This document shows, piece after piece, positions 5,568 through 15,379 of a DNA stretch of 33,754 nt. The DNA is from an uncultured Bacteroidia bacterium. GTDB taxonomy: Bacteria; Bacteroidota; Bacteroidia; Bacteroidales; ML635J-15. Below the pieces are notes generated by a model. That model made no database searches. It was not told the origin of the DNA and was given only the letters and a program-made list of their open reading frames with translations. The translations under genes were made by a program, and so were the position numbers. Within the stretch, counting starts at the first letter, position 1. Each line of letters opens with the position of its first letter. Where the stretch lies: positions 1 to 33,754 of the forward strand of contig CADARW010000051.1 in assembly GCA_902790405.1 (NCBI GenBank). Direction: 5' to 3'.

Positions 5568-8500
5568 TTAATCTATTACAACTCGTTCTATCCATGTTTT
5601 GTCGCCAGAAATTATCCTTACAAAGTAAACTCCAGGAGCAACATTGCAGTCGAAAGTGACTTCTGAATTATCGCTTGCATTTATTTCGCGAGTTTCGATA
5701 ACAGAACCATTTGCATTAACAATCTGGCAAATTACATCGCCTTCAATCGATTTCATTGTTAACGTGAACATACCGTTGTTCGGGTTCGGATAAACCGAGA
5801 TAGAAGCCAAGTTTTCCTCAATGATAGAAGATTCAAGTTCAAAGTTTGCAACCAAAGTTCTGTCTGCGGTTGCTATAAACGAGTATTCTGTATCGGTCGA
5901 AACGACTTCACCGTTTTCTGTCCAGCTTACGAAATTGTAGTTGGCGTTTGCTGTCGCTGTTAAAACAACGTTTTGGCCATAAGTATAAACTCCAGAGCCT
6001 TCGATTGTTCCGCCTTCAGCTGGGTTTGCACTTGCTGAAATTGTGTAGGTAATAGCCTCAAAATTAGCAACCAAGGTCCTATTTGCTGTTGCAGCGAACG
6101 AATATTGTGCATCGGTAGAAACAACAGATCCGTTTTCGGTCCAATTTACGAAGTTGTATCCTGTGTTTGCAGTAGCTGTGAGAACTACCTGTGCGTTTTC
6201 TTCGTACATGCCGGCACCACTTACAGAACCGCCTTCAGCAGGATTAGCGGTTGCTGCTATCGAATATTCGGTAACTCCGTCCTGTGCAAAGTATGCTATA
6301 AATTCAGCATTTGCAGTTACTGTATAGCTCCTTTGTGCTTCGGTAACACCATCGTGCCACTGAACAAAATGATAGCCTTCGCTTGCACTTGCTGTTATGA
6401 CAAGGTTTGTTCCATAGCTATAAACATCGTTTTGCGAAGCAACATCAATTGCAACTGTTCCGCCTTCTGTCGGATTGGCAACAGCTGTAACTGTGTAAGT
6501 ATTGAGCGTGAAGTTTGCAACCAAGGTCTTGTTTCCAGATACTGTAAACGAATAGTTTGCATCAGTAGAAACAACCGTTGTGCCATCAGTCCAATTTGCA
6601 AATGAGTAGCCGGTGTTTGCTGTTGCATTTAGTGTTGCAGTCTGTCCGAATGGATAATCGCCTGCACCCGAAACGTTTCCACCCTCGGCTGGGTTTGCGC
6701 TTGCAGAAATTGTGTAAACAATCGGGTCGAAGTTTGCAACCAATGTTCTGTTGCCAGTTACAGTAAACGAGTACTGAGCATTTGACGAGACAACAGTGCC
6801 ATTTTCTGTCCAGTTAGCAAATGTATAGCCTGTATTAGCTGCTGCTGTTAGGGTTGCGGTCTGACCATAATCATATTCACCAGTACCATTAATGGTTCCG
6901 CTTTCAGTTGGATTTGCACTTGCAGAGATTGTATATGTGTTGATTGTAAAGTTAGCAACCAAAGTTCTGTTGCCGGATACTGTAAACGAGTAGTTTGCAT
7001 CGGTAGAAACAACCGTATTGCCATCGGTCCAGTTGGTAAATGTGTAGCCTGTGTTTGCTGTTGCATTGAGAGTTACTGTCTGTCCGAATGGATAATCTCC
7101 AGCACCTGAAACATTTCCGCCAGCAGCTGGGCTTGCGCTTGCTGCGATTGTGTATACAATTGGTTCAAAGTTAGCAACCAACGACCTGTTGCTAGTTGCA
7201 GTAAACGTGTACTGAGCATTTGAAGAAACAACAGAACCATTTTCGGTCCAGTTTGCAAATGTATAACCCGTGTTTGCTGTTGCATTGAGCGTTACAGACT
7301 GTCCATGATTGTAACTACCTGTTCCCGAAACGCTTCCTGCTAAACTTGGATTTACTGTAGCAGTAATATTATAGGTATTGATTTGGAAATTAGCAACCAA
7401 GTTGCGAGCTTGGGTTGCAGTAAACGAGTATTGTGCGTTGGTTGAAACCACAGTACCGTTTTCTGTCCAGTTGGTAAATGTATAACCAGTATTTGCAGTT
7501 GCAGTAACCGTTACTGTCTGACCGTGTTCAAAAGTGTCGATACAACGTTGGCATCCTCATCTGTCCAGTTTACGAAAGTATAGCCCGTATTTGCATTGGC
7601 TGTAAGCGAAACGGTTGCACCATAATTATATGGACTGTTGTTACCACTGATTGTGCCGCTGTTGGCAGGATCGACTGTTGCTGTAACGTTGTAGGTTATC
7701 TGTGTGAAGTTTGCAACAAGAGTGCGGTTCGAATTAGCAGTAAACTGGTATCTTGCAGCTGTAGAAACTACGTTTCCGTTTTCGGTCCAGTTTGTAAATC
7801 TGTAGCCAGCATTCGGTGTTGCTACAAGGTTTACGCCTTCTCCCAATTCGTAGGTTCCTGCACCTGTTACAGTTCCGCCTGCTGTTGGTGTTGCGCTTGC
7901 CGAAATCGTAAAGCTCGGAGTTGCACGTGTTACGGTTATACAAGAAACATTGTTTGATAAGTTCGGGTCAAAACCAGAATAATTTACATGCAAGCAAACA
8001 TCGAAAGTTCCAGTTATAACCATTTGATTAAGAGTTTCTGCGGTAATTGTATATGAGTGTGCCGATCCGTATATCCATGCGAAATAACCTTCTCCCAATG
8101 CTACATTGAACGACTCTTCATCAATTGTTTCTGATCCTACTTTTATTGCTGTCGATATGGTTTCTGTTGTTGTTTCAGGTCCCTGGTTGTGGGCAACAGG
8201 ATATATTACAATGTCGTCGGTTGCACCGATTGATATGTTTGTTTCTGCATCATAATGTGGCGATACGCCATCATCAAGCAACCATGCTTCCACGTCAGAT
8301 GATTCCACATAAGGGGTATTACCATCGGAAATGTAATATGAAAGAGCATATTCATTAGTTGCCGTCTGTACTGCTGTTTGATTATTTACATAGTATGCAT
8401 AATAATTCAATTTCAAAACATCTGTATTGCCGCTAGCTGCTGTATACAGATAATTTCCTGATGCAGCAGCCACACCCATACTTGTTGTATAGTTGGATAA

Positions 8501-11299
8501 ATCAATTGGATCGCCTACATTTACCCTGTCAAAGAGGACTAATGTATTTCCATTTACCACCACTGCAATCCAGAAATTAACGCCTGCACGTATAGTATAT
8601 GGAGTTTCAAGATCTACGATATGGTCTCTGGAATATTCGCTACTGCTGAAACTTTCTGCAGTATAGTTCTGCGAATAAACTTCTTGACCAAGACAAGCAT
8701 TTACAGCCGTAGTTGAACCATTGTTTGTAAGGCTGGCATCCATACTGCTGCCCTCGTAAATCTTGATTGTAAAGTTCGTGTTGACATAGTCGGTGTAACT
8801 TGTCTGCAAACCGTTATATGTAGAAAACTTTACTTTCAAGATTTTGTTTCCAGCCTCATAATTTCCATAGTTTTCTGGTCTAATTATTATCTGCTGTCCG
8901 CTTGTGAAACGGGTAAAAGAACTAGATTCCGTATTTCCATACCACATGTTTGGATTTGCAAACGAACCGTCGGGTTGGGTTACTGTTATAACCTTTGATT
9001 CGGAACCTTGCGTTATGGTTATAGTCGCAGTTCTGTCCGAGCCACTTACATTTTCGGTTGCGGTTGCTGTTACGGTTGTAGTTGCTCCGCTGCCGTTTCC
9101 TGAGGTTGCCGAAAGAGTTAGCCACGAAGCACTCGAACTAGCATTCCATCTTGTCGAAACATTGTTGTTAGCCTTAACAGTAAAGTTCAAACTTCCGCCT
9201 TCAGATGCAAAATCGAGAGTCTCTGGTGTTACAGAAAGCAACGACGGGTCGATGGTGCAGAATGATAATTCGAAATCGAGAGTGTATAATTGTAATGCGC
9301 TCTCTGTATCATCGGTATAATATGCAGAAGTGTTCAAATTAAGGTAATCGGTTCCATTTTCTGTGTCGGAATATAGATATTTTCCATCGAAGGCTTCTGA
9401 ACTTCCTTCATAGTTTTGTGCAGAAATAGGAGAACCGTATGCAATTCTCTTCAGGGCAAACAAGGTCTTGCCGTTTGCTACTATTGCAATCCAGAAATTA
9501 TTATTCTCATTTATTATATAAGGTGTGTTGAGTGTTACTTCCTGCTCACCGGAATAGGCCTGAGTATAATTTTGTGAATATACCTGTGTTCCCATTGCTC
9601 CAGCAATATTAGATGTATATCCGCTGCTGAGCGATTCGGTGCTTCCGCCTTCGTAAATCTTTATTGTAAAGCTATTGTTAGTGTAATTTGTATAACCTGA
9701 TGTCAATCCTCCGTCGTATGTGGTGAATCTAACCTTTGTAACTGCATGTCCAGTAGTATAGTAGCCGTAACCTTCGCTGCATAAAACTACCATGTTTCCC
9801 TGCTCAAGGGGCTTGTATGTGTCAAAACTGCCATCGTATCCGAAGCATCCAGGGTTATTTGCGATACCGCTTGGCTGAACGATAGTTACCGTTGTCGTTG
9901 CGCTTCCCTGTGTTATAGTTACTGTAGCAGTACGTTCGTTGGCTGTATTGTTGCGGCTTGCTGTGGCTGTGACGGTGGTATTTGCTCCGCTGCCTGCGCC
10001 TGTAGATGGGCTAATAGTCAGCCACGACTGGTTTGAGCTTGCCGACCACGACTGGCTCGAAGCTGTGCTCGAACGAACCATAAATGTCTTGCTGTCGCCA
10101 AGGCCAGAGAATGTAAGTGCATTTGGAATTGCAAAAAGACCGGCATTCGGTTCTATGCCGAATATTGCCGACTGGCTTTCGTTGTATGTTCCATTTCCGC
10201 TACCGATTCCACCTGTACCTGGTTCCAGACTGTTAATTGCATAGAAGCCGTCGCAATAACCGCCCCATCCCCAGTTGAAATGGAACTGGTCGTTGTTGTT
10301 GTATCCGTCGCAAATAAAGCAGTGTCCGCCACCTTCGCCTCTACCTGTATAAATAACCGGTCTGCTGGCATCGAGGTCGGTTTTCAGCATGTTTTTCCAT
10401 GCTTGATCTGTGTAGTCGCTTCTGCGGCAACCATTAAGTGTATTTTTGTAGAGGAAGTAGGTCTTGAGTGCATATTCGGCAGTTCCATTGCTTGAACCTA
10501 CAGTTACTGCACCGCTACCGCCTGTGCTGCTCACACCGTAGTCCATCATTACTGCCACGCCGCAATGGTACATAAGTGTTGCCACTGCGTTCTTTTGCGC
10601 CTGCGTTGCCGAATTCGAATACGTATTCAGCATATTGTTCCAGTCGTAGGTTGTAGAACCGAAGTTTGCTGTTTGCTGACCGTATGTTTCGTGGGTATAT
10701 GTCTGAGTGCCATTACCTTGTGTCGGGTAATTCCAGTATTTCATAATCTGAGCCATTGCGGTAGCCACACAGCCTGTTACTGTGCGTTCGCCGTGACTGC
10801 TGTCGTATGGGCAAAGATTGTTGAATGGCGCACTCTGGTTCCATTTTGTCGAGACAAGAGCTTCTACCGATCTGCTGCGCTTTGGTGAGAGTCCCTGACC
10901 TCTGCTCAGTTTTGTCCAGTTGGCTGCAGTTTCTGCCGATGTGGAAACACCATCGCTAATGGCACGATTGATATCGTTCTCGTAGCCTTGGAGCCATTCG
11001 TACATATTAACTGGAATGTTTTGTGGATCGAAATTGCCTGCATCCGAATATCCCAAGATAGGAACTGCAATGTCGTCAGCCGATACGATTACAAAACCAT
11101 CGCCAGTGTTTAGGATGTAAAATTTAGTAAACTCAGTCTGCGATGCGACATCGCTGAATGTTGCTCGTGTCTGTTTTCCAAGGTTCTGCTCCCAGAATGT
11201 TCTGGCAACAGTTTTGGCTGTCTCAACGTCAACATGCTTTGCAAATATTGGCAGCGTAAAAACAGCCAATAATGCCCATAAAAATAATTTTTTCATCAT
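5568..11299 (-). pseudogene. C10 (streptopain-like) protease with BACON and InlB-B repeats and T9SS sorting domain, frame broken near 7530
   Basis: The N-terminal part starts at ATG 11299 or 11296 (signal peptide MKKLFLWALLAVF; the longer ATG at 11335 would bury it). A C10-type propeptide precedes a papain-like domain with catalytic C177 (GCVATAMAQIMKYW) and H326 (GGGHCF, then FHFNWGWGG). Two BACON-type domains (ending ATVTITQGS and ATITITQGS), each followed by a beta-rich module, lead into InlB-B-like repeats. The N-terminal frame ends in a TAA at 7511-7513 inside repeat 2/3. The next frame resumes the repeat pattern at 'FEHGQTV' (about 7530) and runs to a typical T9SS type A sorting domain (SVYPNPNNG to VYFVRI, ending 5568). 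About 45 residues of one repeat are missing at the junction. If real, the product keeps its protease but loses eight repeats and the export/anchor signal; an assembly collapse in the repeats is an equally good explanation. Confidence 0.85.
5829..7920 (-). repeat. Ten InlB-B/Flg_new-like repeats, partly in A/B pairs
   Basis: Units of about 73 residues share the pattern T-Y-T-I-S-A-x-A-N-P, GG-x-V-x-G-x-G, FGQT or YGQT, A-N-T-G-Y-x-F-x-N-W-T, VVST or VVSS, ANYSF/AQYSF, NRTLVANF. The central units alternate between an 'ENG...SSNAQ' type and a 'DG...STDAN' type, so the DNA repeats with a period of 438 nt (compare TGTCCGAATG at 6643 and 7081). Unit 3 has lost its first half at the frame break. Unit 8 (near 6290-6490) is divergent and carries 'WHDGVTEAQRSY'. 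Confidence 0.8.
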
Positions 11300-11384
11300 T
11301 TGATAAACTCCAATTAAGGACCTCATATTTAACATCTTGCAATTTTCGTGAAGTCCGCTTGCGGAAATTGCAAATAATAAGTTG

Positions 11385-11392
11385 CAAAGATA
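11385..11392 (-). promoter_or_regulatory. -7 box for the C10 protease gene
   Basis: On the minus strand TATCTTTG matches TAnnTTTG, about 86 nt upstream of the ATG at 11299. The leader between them includes a small inverted repeat (TCCGCTTGCGGA on the plus strand, near 11354-11365). Confidence 0.5.
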
Positions 11393-11464
11393 AAAATTAT
11401 TTACGATTCACGAAGTGCGATTTAAAATTTAATTGATAATGGATAATTGACAATGTGTCAATGC

Positions 11465-11590
11465 CTAAATAAGGTTTCTGGTTAGGCGACAAGATGCAAA
11501 TGGGGCGAAAAGGCTAAAAGACTGCAAGCCTGCAAGCCTGTCAGCCTTTTGCCCATAAACGGCGTCAGCCACTGAAACGGCGGCATCCAA
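11465..11590. repeat. Intergenic repeat tract C between the C10 gene and gldF
   Basis: This divergent gap holds two repeat types. One is a run of GCAAGCCTGCAAGCCTGTCAGCC-like steps (about 11522-11550), which resembles the sequence near 31816-31850. The other is two hairpin words read on the minus strand (GGCTGACGCC and GCCGCCGTTT, about 11558-11588). No gene is seen between 11300 and 11651. Confidence 0.45.
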
Positions 11591-11620
11591 ATTTTTTTTC
11601 TCCATTTCACAATTATGAAT

Positions 11621-11628
11621 TACTTTTG
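11621..11628 (+). promoter_or_regulatory. -7 box for the gldF operon
   Basis: TACTTTTG followed by CAG matches TAnnTTTG, 23 nt upstream of the gldF ATG. This gives a very short leader. Confidence 0.5.
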
Positions 11629-11651
11629 CAGTTTGTCTTATACACACAAAA

Positions 11652-12383
11652 ATGTACACTTTATTCTTAAAGGAGATAAAAGGCTTTTTCAGTTCGGCAA
11701 TCGGATACCTTGTAATTGCGGTGTTCTTGCTGATTGTCAGCCTATTCATGTGGGTTTTCCCCACCAACTTCAATATTTTTCAGGTAAATGCAGCCAACAT
11801 CGACACGCTTTTCCTGATTTCGCCATGGGTGTTTTTATTCCTTGTTCCGGCAATTACCATGAACATGTTTGCCGATGAACTCCGCACAGGAAATATGGAG
11901 CTTTTGCTAACCCGTCCAATTTCGGAATTCAAGATTGTAATGGCAAAGTATCTTGCAGCCGTTGTACTCGTGCTTATAGCACTATTGCCCACGTTGCTTT
12001 TCCTTATTTCGATAAACTTGCTTGCCGACCCGGTTGGAAATGTCGACTACGGAGCAATAATAGGTTCGTACATCGGACTTTTCTTCCTCGGTGCCGTGTA
12101 TGCCTCAATAGGAATTTTTGCAAGTTCGCTGTCGAAAAATGTGATAGTGTCGTTCCTGCTCGGAATAGTTTTTTGCTTCTTGTTCTACCTCGGATTCGAC
12201 CTGCTGTCGGATCTGGTTACATCGGGAACAGGAACCGATTTCGTAAAATCGCTCGGCATCAACGACCACTACAGCTCCATTAGCCGTGGCGTAGTAGATT
12301 CGCGCGACATTATATATTTCCTCAGCGTGATAGCATTATTTGTTTTCTTTTCTAAACTCAGACTCGAAAGTCGCAAATGGTAG
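11652..12383 (+). CDS. gldF: Gliding-motility-associated ABC transporter permease GldF
   Basis: The 243-residue inner-membrane protein has about six hydrophobic segments and the ABC-2-type permease pattern: an N-terminal 'LKEIKGFF' amphipathic entry, then 'ADELRTGNMELLLTRPIS', the conserved cytoplasmic motif of ABC-2 exporter permeases. Length and the following GldG gene identify it as GldF. In Flavobacterium GldA (ATPase), GldF and GldG form an ABC transporter needed for gliding; many Bacteroidales keep gldFG without gliding, and its substrate is unknown. No ATPase gene is next to it here. The gene opens a three-gene operon: its TAG is at 12381-12383, overlapping an unused ATG at 12377 and the ribosome site of gldG. 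Confidence 0.9.
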   Translation: MYTLFLKEIKGFFSSAIGYLVIAVFLLIVSLFMWVFPTNFNIFQVNAANIDTLFLISPWVFLFLVPAITMNMFADELRTGNMELLLTRPISEFKIVMAKYLAAVVLVLIALLPTLLFLISINLLADPVGNVDYGAIIGSYIGLFFLGAVYASIGIFASSLSKNVIVSFLLGIVFCFLFYLGFDLLSDLVTSGTGTDFVKSLGINDHYSSISRGVVDSRDIIYFLSVIALFVFFSKLRLESRKW

Positions 12384-12394
12384 GAGGACACAAC

Positions 12395-14212
12395 ATGAAA
12401 AACGAAACAGAAAACAGGAAATCCTTTTCACAGATGCGTCGTCAGAACCGCAACCAGAACATATTTCAGGCAATTCTTATTATTGCACTTATAATAATAT
12501 TAAATGTATTGTCGTCGCAGGTGTTTTTCCGTGCCGACCTTACAAAGGAGAAACGCTTTTCTATATCCGACTTCTCAAAGCAGGTCCTCGATAGTATCGA
12601 CGATGATATATATATTGAGATATTCCTCAAGGACAAGGAATTGCCAGCCGAACTCGTTCGCTACCAGCGTACGGTAGACGACTTCATGAAGAACCTCTGC
12701 CGCTACTCCAGCAATATACGCTACGAATTCAAGAATCCTTTTACCGAACATAGCGGTGAGGAGCAAAGTTTCGTGCAAAAATGGTTCGGATTCCTCTCCG
12801 ACGAAGAGGAGGTTGAGCCGCTTGAGAAGAAGAAAATCTTTGCACAACTATACAACAAAGGTCTGAATCCCACATATATAGTGCAAGAAGAAGGCATGGG
12901 CGGATCGGAAAAGATAATTTTCGCCGGCGCTTTGGTAAAATACAAGGAAAAGGACTTTCCCGTGAACCTGCTTACCAACAGCGTTTCGGGAAATACTCCA
13001 TACACCATGCTCAGCACCACCGAGCTCGAACGCGAGTTCGTTCATGCAATATGGATGCTATCGAGCCGCCAGATACACAAGGTTGCCTTCCTCGAAGGGC
13101 ATGACGAACTCGACGAGAACCGCACCTACGACATCATGTCGTCGCTATCGAAATACTACCGCATCGAACGTGTCGACATGAACGGAAGCCTTACTGCACT
13201 CGACGACTACGGATGCGTAGTGATAGCCAAGCCGCAGAAAAGGTTCAACGAGCGCGACAAGTACATAATCGACCAGTACATAATGAATGGCGGAAAGGTT
13301 ATCTGGCTTGTGGAATGGATGCAGTTCGACATGGACAGTCTCAACAACCATCCGACCGCCATGGCCCTGATGAACGACATCAACCTGAGCGACCAGCTTT
13401 TCAACTACGGTGTGCGCATAAATCCCGACCTTATTCAGGACTTACGCTGCCTGCAAATTCCTGTGTGCGTGAACACTGTGGAGGGCAAACCGCAATTCGA
13501 GCCAAAGCCATGGTACTATTTCCCGCTCATAGTTCCAGACACATTGCTCGAGCATCAGCTTGTAAAGAACCTCGACGTGATGCGCACCTGCTTCGTAAGT
13601 TCGATAGATACCGTCGGTGAAGATCCTAATGTAAAGAAAACCATATTGTTAAGAACGTCTCCATACTCCAAGGCGTTGTCGCATCCGGTAGAGATTAGCC
13701 TCGACATCCTACGCGAGAAACCAGAGATGCTCACATTCAACAAGCCTAATATTCCAATAGCGGTGCTGCTTGACGGAGAATTCAAGTCGAACTTTGCAAA
13801 CAGGCTTCCGCCAGAATTGACAGACAACAAAGATTTCAAGTTCAAGGAACGAAGCAAAGCGACGCAGATGATAGTAATTTCCGACGGTGATTTCATCCGC
13901 AACGAGACCAAACGTATGGGCGACAAGGTTCAGCCTTATCCGCTCGGCTACGACAAATACTACGATGCGCAGTATACACCCGGAAACACACAGTTCATAG
14001 TGAACTGCGTCAACTACCTGTGCGCCGATGAAGGACTTATCTCTCTCAGAATGAGAGAGCTGAAAAGCCGCACCTTAAATGCCACAAAAGTAAGGTCGGA
14101 AAAGATCATGTGGATATGCATAAATTCAATAGCTCCTGTACTTATAGTGTTGTTTATTGGATTGACAATGATAGTGTTACGCAAAATAAAATACTCAAAG
14201 AAGGAAAAATAA
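12395..14212 (+). CDS. gldG: GldG, ABC transporter auxiliary component
   Basis: I chose ATG 12395 because TAGGAGGA (12381-12388) sits at ideal distance before it; this is one of the few strong Shine-Dalgarno sites in the window. ATG 12377 is in frame but has no ribosome site and would overlap gldF. The 605-residue protein has a short basic cytoplasmic start, one membrane span (residues about 18-40), a large periplasmic domain of the ABC_transp_aux (GldG/IFT52-like) type including 'VAFLEGHDELDE' and 'VVIAKPQKRFNERDKYIIDQYIMNGGKVIWL', and a C-terminal membrane span followed by a lysine-rich tail. This is the known layout of GldG, which works with GldF. The GldF stop lies inside its ribosome site, implying coupled translation. 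Confidence 0.92.
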   Translation: MKNETENRKSFSQMRRQNRNQNIFQAILIIALIIILNVLSSQVFFRADLTKEKRFSISDFSKQVLDSIDDDIYIEIFLKDKELPAELVRYQRTVDDFMKNLCRYSSNIRYEFKNPFTEHSGEEQSFVQKWFGFLSDEEEVEPLEKKKIFAQLYNKGLNPTYIVQEEGMGGSEKIIFAGALVKYKEKDFPVNLLTNSVSGNTPYTMLSTTELEREFVHAIWMLSSRQIHKVAFLEGHDELDENRTYDIMSSLSKYYRIERVDMNGSLTALDDYGCVVIAKPQKRFNERDKYIIDQYIMNGGKVIWLVEWMQFDMDSLNNHPTAMALMNDINLSDQLFNYGVRINPDLIQDLRCLQIPVCVNTVEGKPQFEPKPWYYFPLIVPDTLLEHQLVKNLDVMRTCFVSSIDTVGEDPNVKKTILLRTSPYSKALSHPVEISLDILREKPEMLTFNKPNIPIAVLLDGEFKSNFANRLPPELTDNKDFKFKERSKATQMIVISDGDFIRNETKRMGDKVQPYPLGYDKYYDAQYTPGNTQFIVNCVNYLCADEGLISLRMRELKSRTLNATKVRSEKIMWICINSIAPVLIVLFIGLTMIVLRKIKYSKKEK

Positions 14213-14213
14213 A

Positions 14214-15257
14214 ATGAAGAAAACCAACCTGTTGCTTCTCATTGTAATCGTAATCCTGATAGGAGTCTCGATTGCAATATATTTTGTAAGAAACTACGAC
14301 CCGCAGCGTACGCTCCGCGACTTTGCCGTAGAAGATACGGCATCCATAACCAAGATATTTCTTGCCAACAAGCAGGGCTCGGCTGTTACACTTGAGCGTG
14401 CAGACGACCATTGGACTGTAAACCAAAAATATACAGCTCGTCGCGATTTTGTAAACAATTTGCTTACTACTATTAAGAAAGTTGAGGTGACTTCGCCTGT
14501 ATCGTCGGCTAAGCTCGAACGCGTGATGAAAGACCTTGCTGTGCAAGGCATAAAGGTCGAAATATACCAGGGCGACGAACGCATTAAGGTTTACTATGTA
14601 GGCGGTGTAACCGAAGACAACAATGGTGCATACATGATTCTCGAGAATTCCGACCTGCCGTTCATTGTGTCGCGTCCGGGATTCACCGGATACCTTACCG
14701 TGCACTACTTGCCGGAATTGTCGGAATGGCGCGAGCGCATAGCATTCAACTACAATATCGAAGACATTGCCAAAGTATATGTGGAATACCCAGACAAGGA
14801 TGAATCGTTCATTGCCGAGCGACTTGGCGAAAACGACTACAATCTCAGAAATATCGACGGCAGTAGCATCGATGTTCCATTCGACACATTGCGCGTAAAG
14901 GAATTTGTAAGCCGCATAAAGTTCGTAGGCTTCGAAACTTTCATACTCGACAGCCTGCAAGCGCACAAACGCGATAGTCTGCAGAAAACCCAAATGATGG
15001 CTTCTTTTACGGTAGAGGACAAAACCGGTGCCAAAAACAAGCTTGTGACCTACCGCCGTCCAAATACATCAGGACTTTTCGACCCCCAAGGCAACTTGTT
15101 CGAATACGACATCGACAACCTTTATGGCATTCTTGACAATGGCGAGGTTGTAATACTACAATATCCTATCATCGATCCGATAACATTCTACAAATCCGAC
15201 TTTTTCGGAGCAAGACGAGAAGGTGTCAATGTCATAAAGGAAATACAAACGCCGTAA
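14214..15257 (+). CDS. DUF4340 domain protein, third gene of the gldFG operon
   Basis: The start is 1 nt after the gldG TAA, with AAGGAAAAA upstream, so it is co-translated with gldG. The 347-residue product has an N-terminal membrane anchor (LLLLIVIVILIGVSIAIYFV) and a periplasmic beta-rich region typical of DUF4340 ('DTASITKIFLANKQGSAVTL', 'WTVNQKY.ARRDFVNNLL'). DUF4340 proteins often follow gldG-like genes and probably belong to the same envelope complex; the molecular role is unknown. The frame is intact. No terminator hairpin is obvious before the dnaN promoter region. Confidence 0.85.
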   Translation: MKKTNLLLLIVIVILIGVSIAIYFVRNYDPQRTLRDFAVEDTASITKIFLANKQGSAVTLERADDHWTVNQKYTARRDFVNNLLTTIKKVEVTSPVSSAKLERVMKDLAVQGIKVEIYQGDERIKVYYVGGVTEDNNGAYMILENSDLPFIVSRPGFTGYLTVHYLPELSEWRERIAFNYNIEDIAKVYVEYPDKDESFIAERLGENDYNLRNIDGSSIDVPFDTLRVKEFVSRIKFVGFETFILDSLQAHKRDSLQKTQMMASFTVEDKTGAKNKLVTYRRPNTSGLFDPQGNLFEYDIDNLYGILDNGEVVILQYPIIDPITFYKSDFFGARREGVNVIKEIQTP

Positions 15258-15305
15258 AAAGATTACAATTTTAGATTGTTAGTCGGCACGAACAAAAAAA
15301 ACAAT

Positions 15306-15343
15306 TTTTGTGTGCCAGTTTCAATAATAATTTGTAATTTTAC
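15306..15343 (+). promoter_or_regulatory. Probable dnaN promoter of a variant type
   Basis: TTTTGTG (15306-15312), 22 nt, then TAATTTTAC (15335-15343). The -7-like box has A in place of the final G of TAnnTTTG, and the spacing is longer than usual. The same arrangement with the same spacing precedes the gingipain-like gene at 25023-25060. The leader to the dnaN ATG is about 30 nt. Confidence 0.45.
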
Positions 15344-15379
15344 GCCCTTATAATTTTAAAAACTTAAAAGTAAAAATAT

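Noticed and set aside
6105..6605. 166-codon plus-strand frame inside the C10 gene's repeats
   Set aside because: Shadow of the InlB-B-like repeats on the other strand.
14154..14993. 279-codon minus-strand frame over the DUF4340 gene
   Set aside because: The sense gene has clear domain, operon and start evidence; the antisense frame has none.
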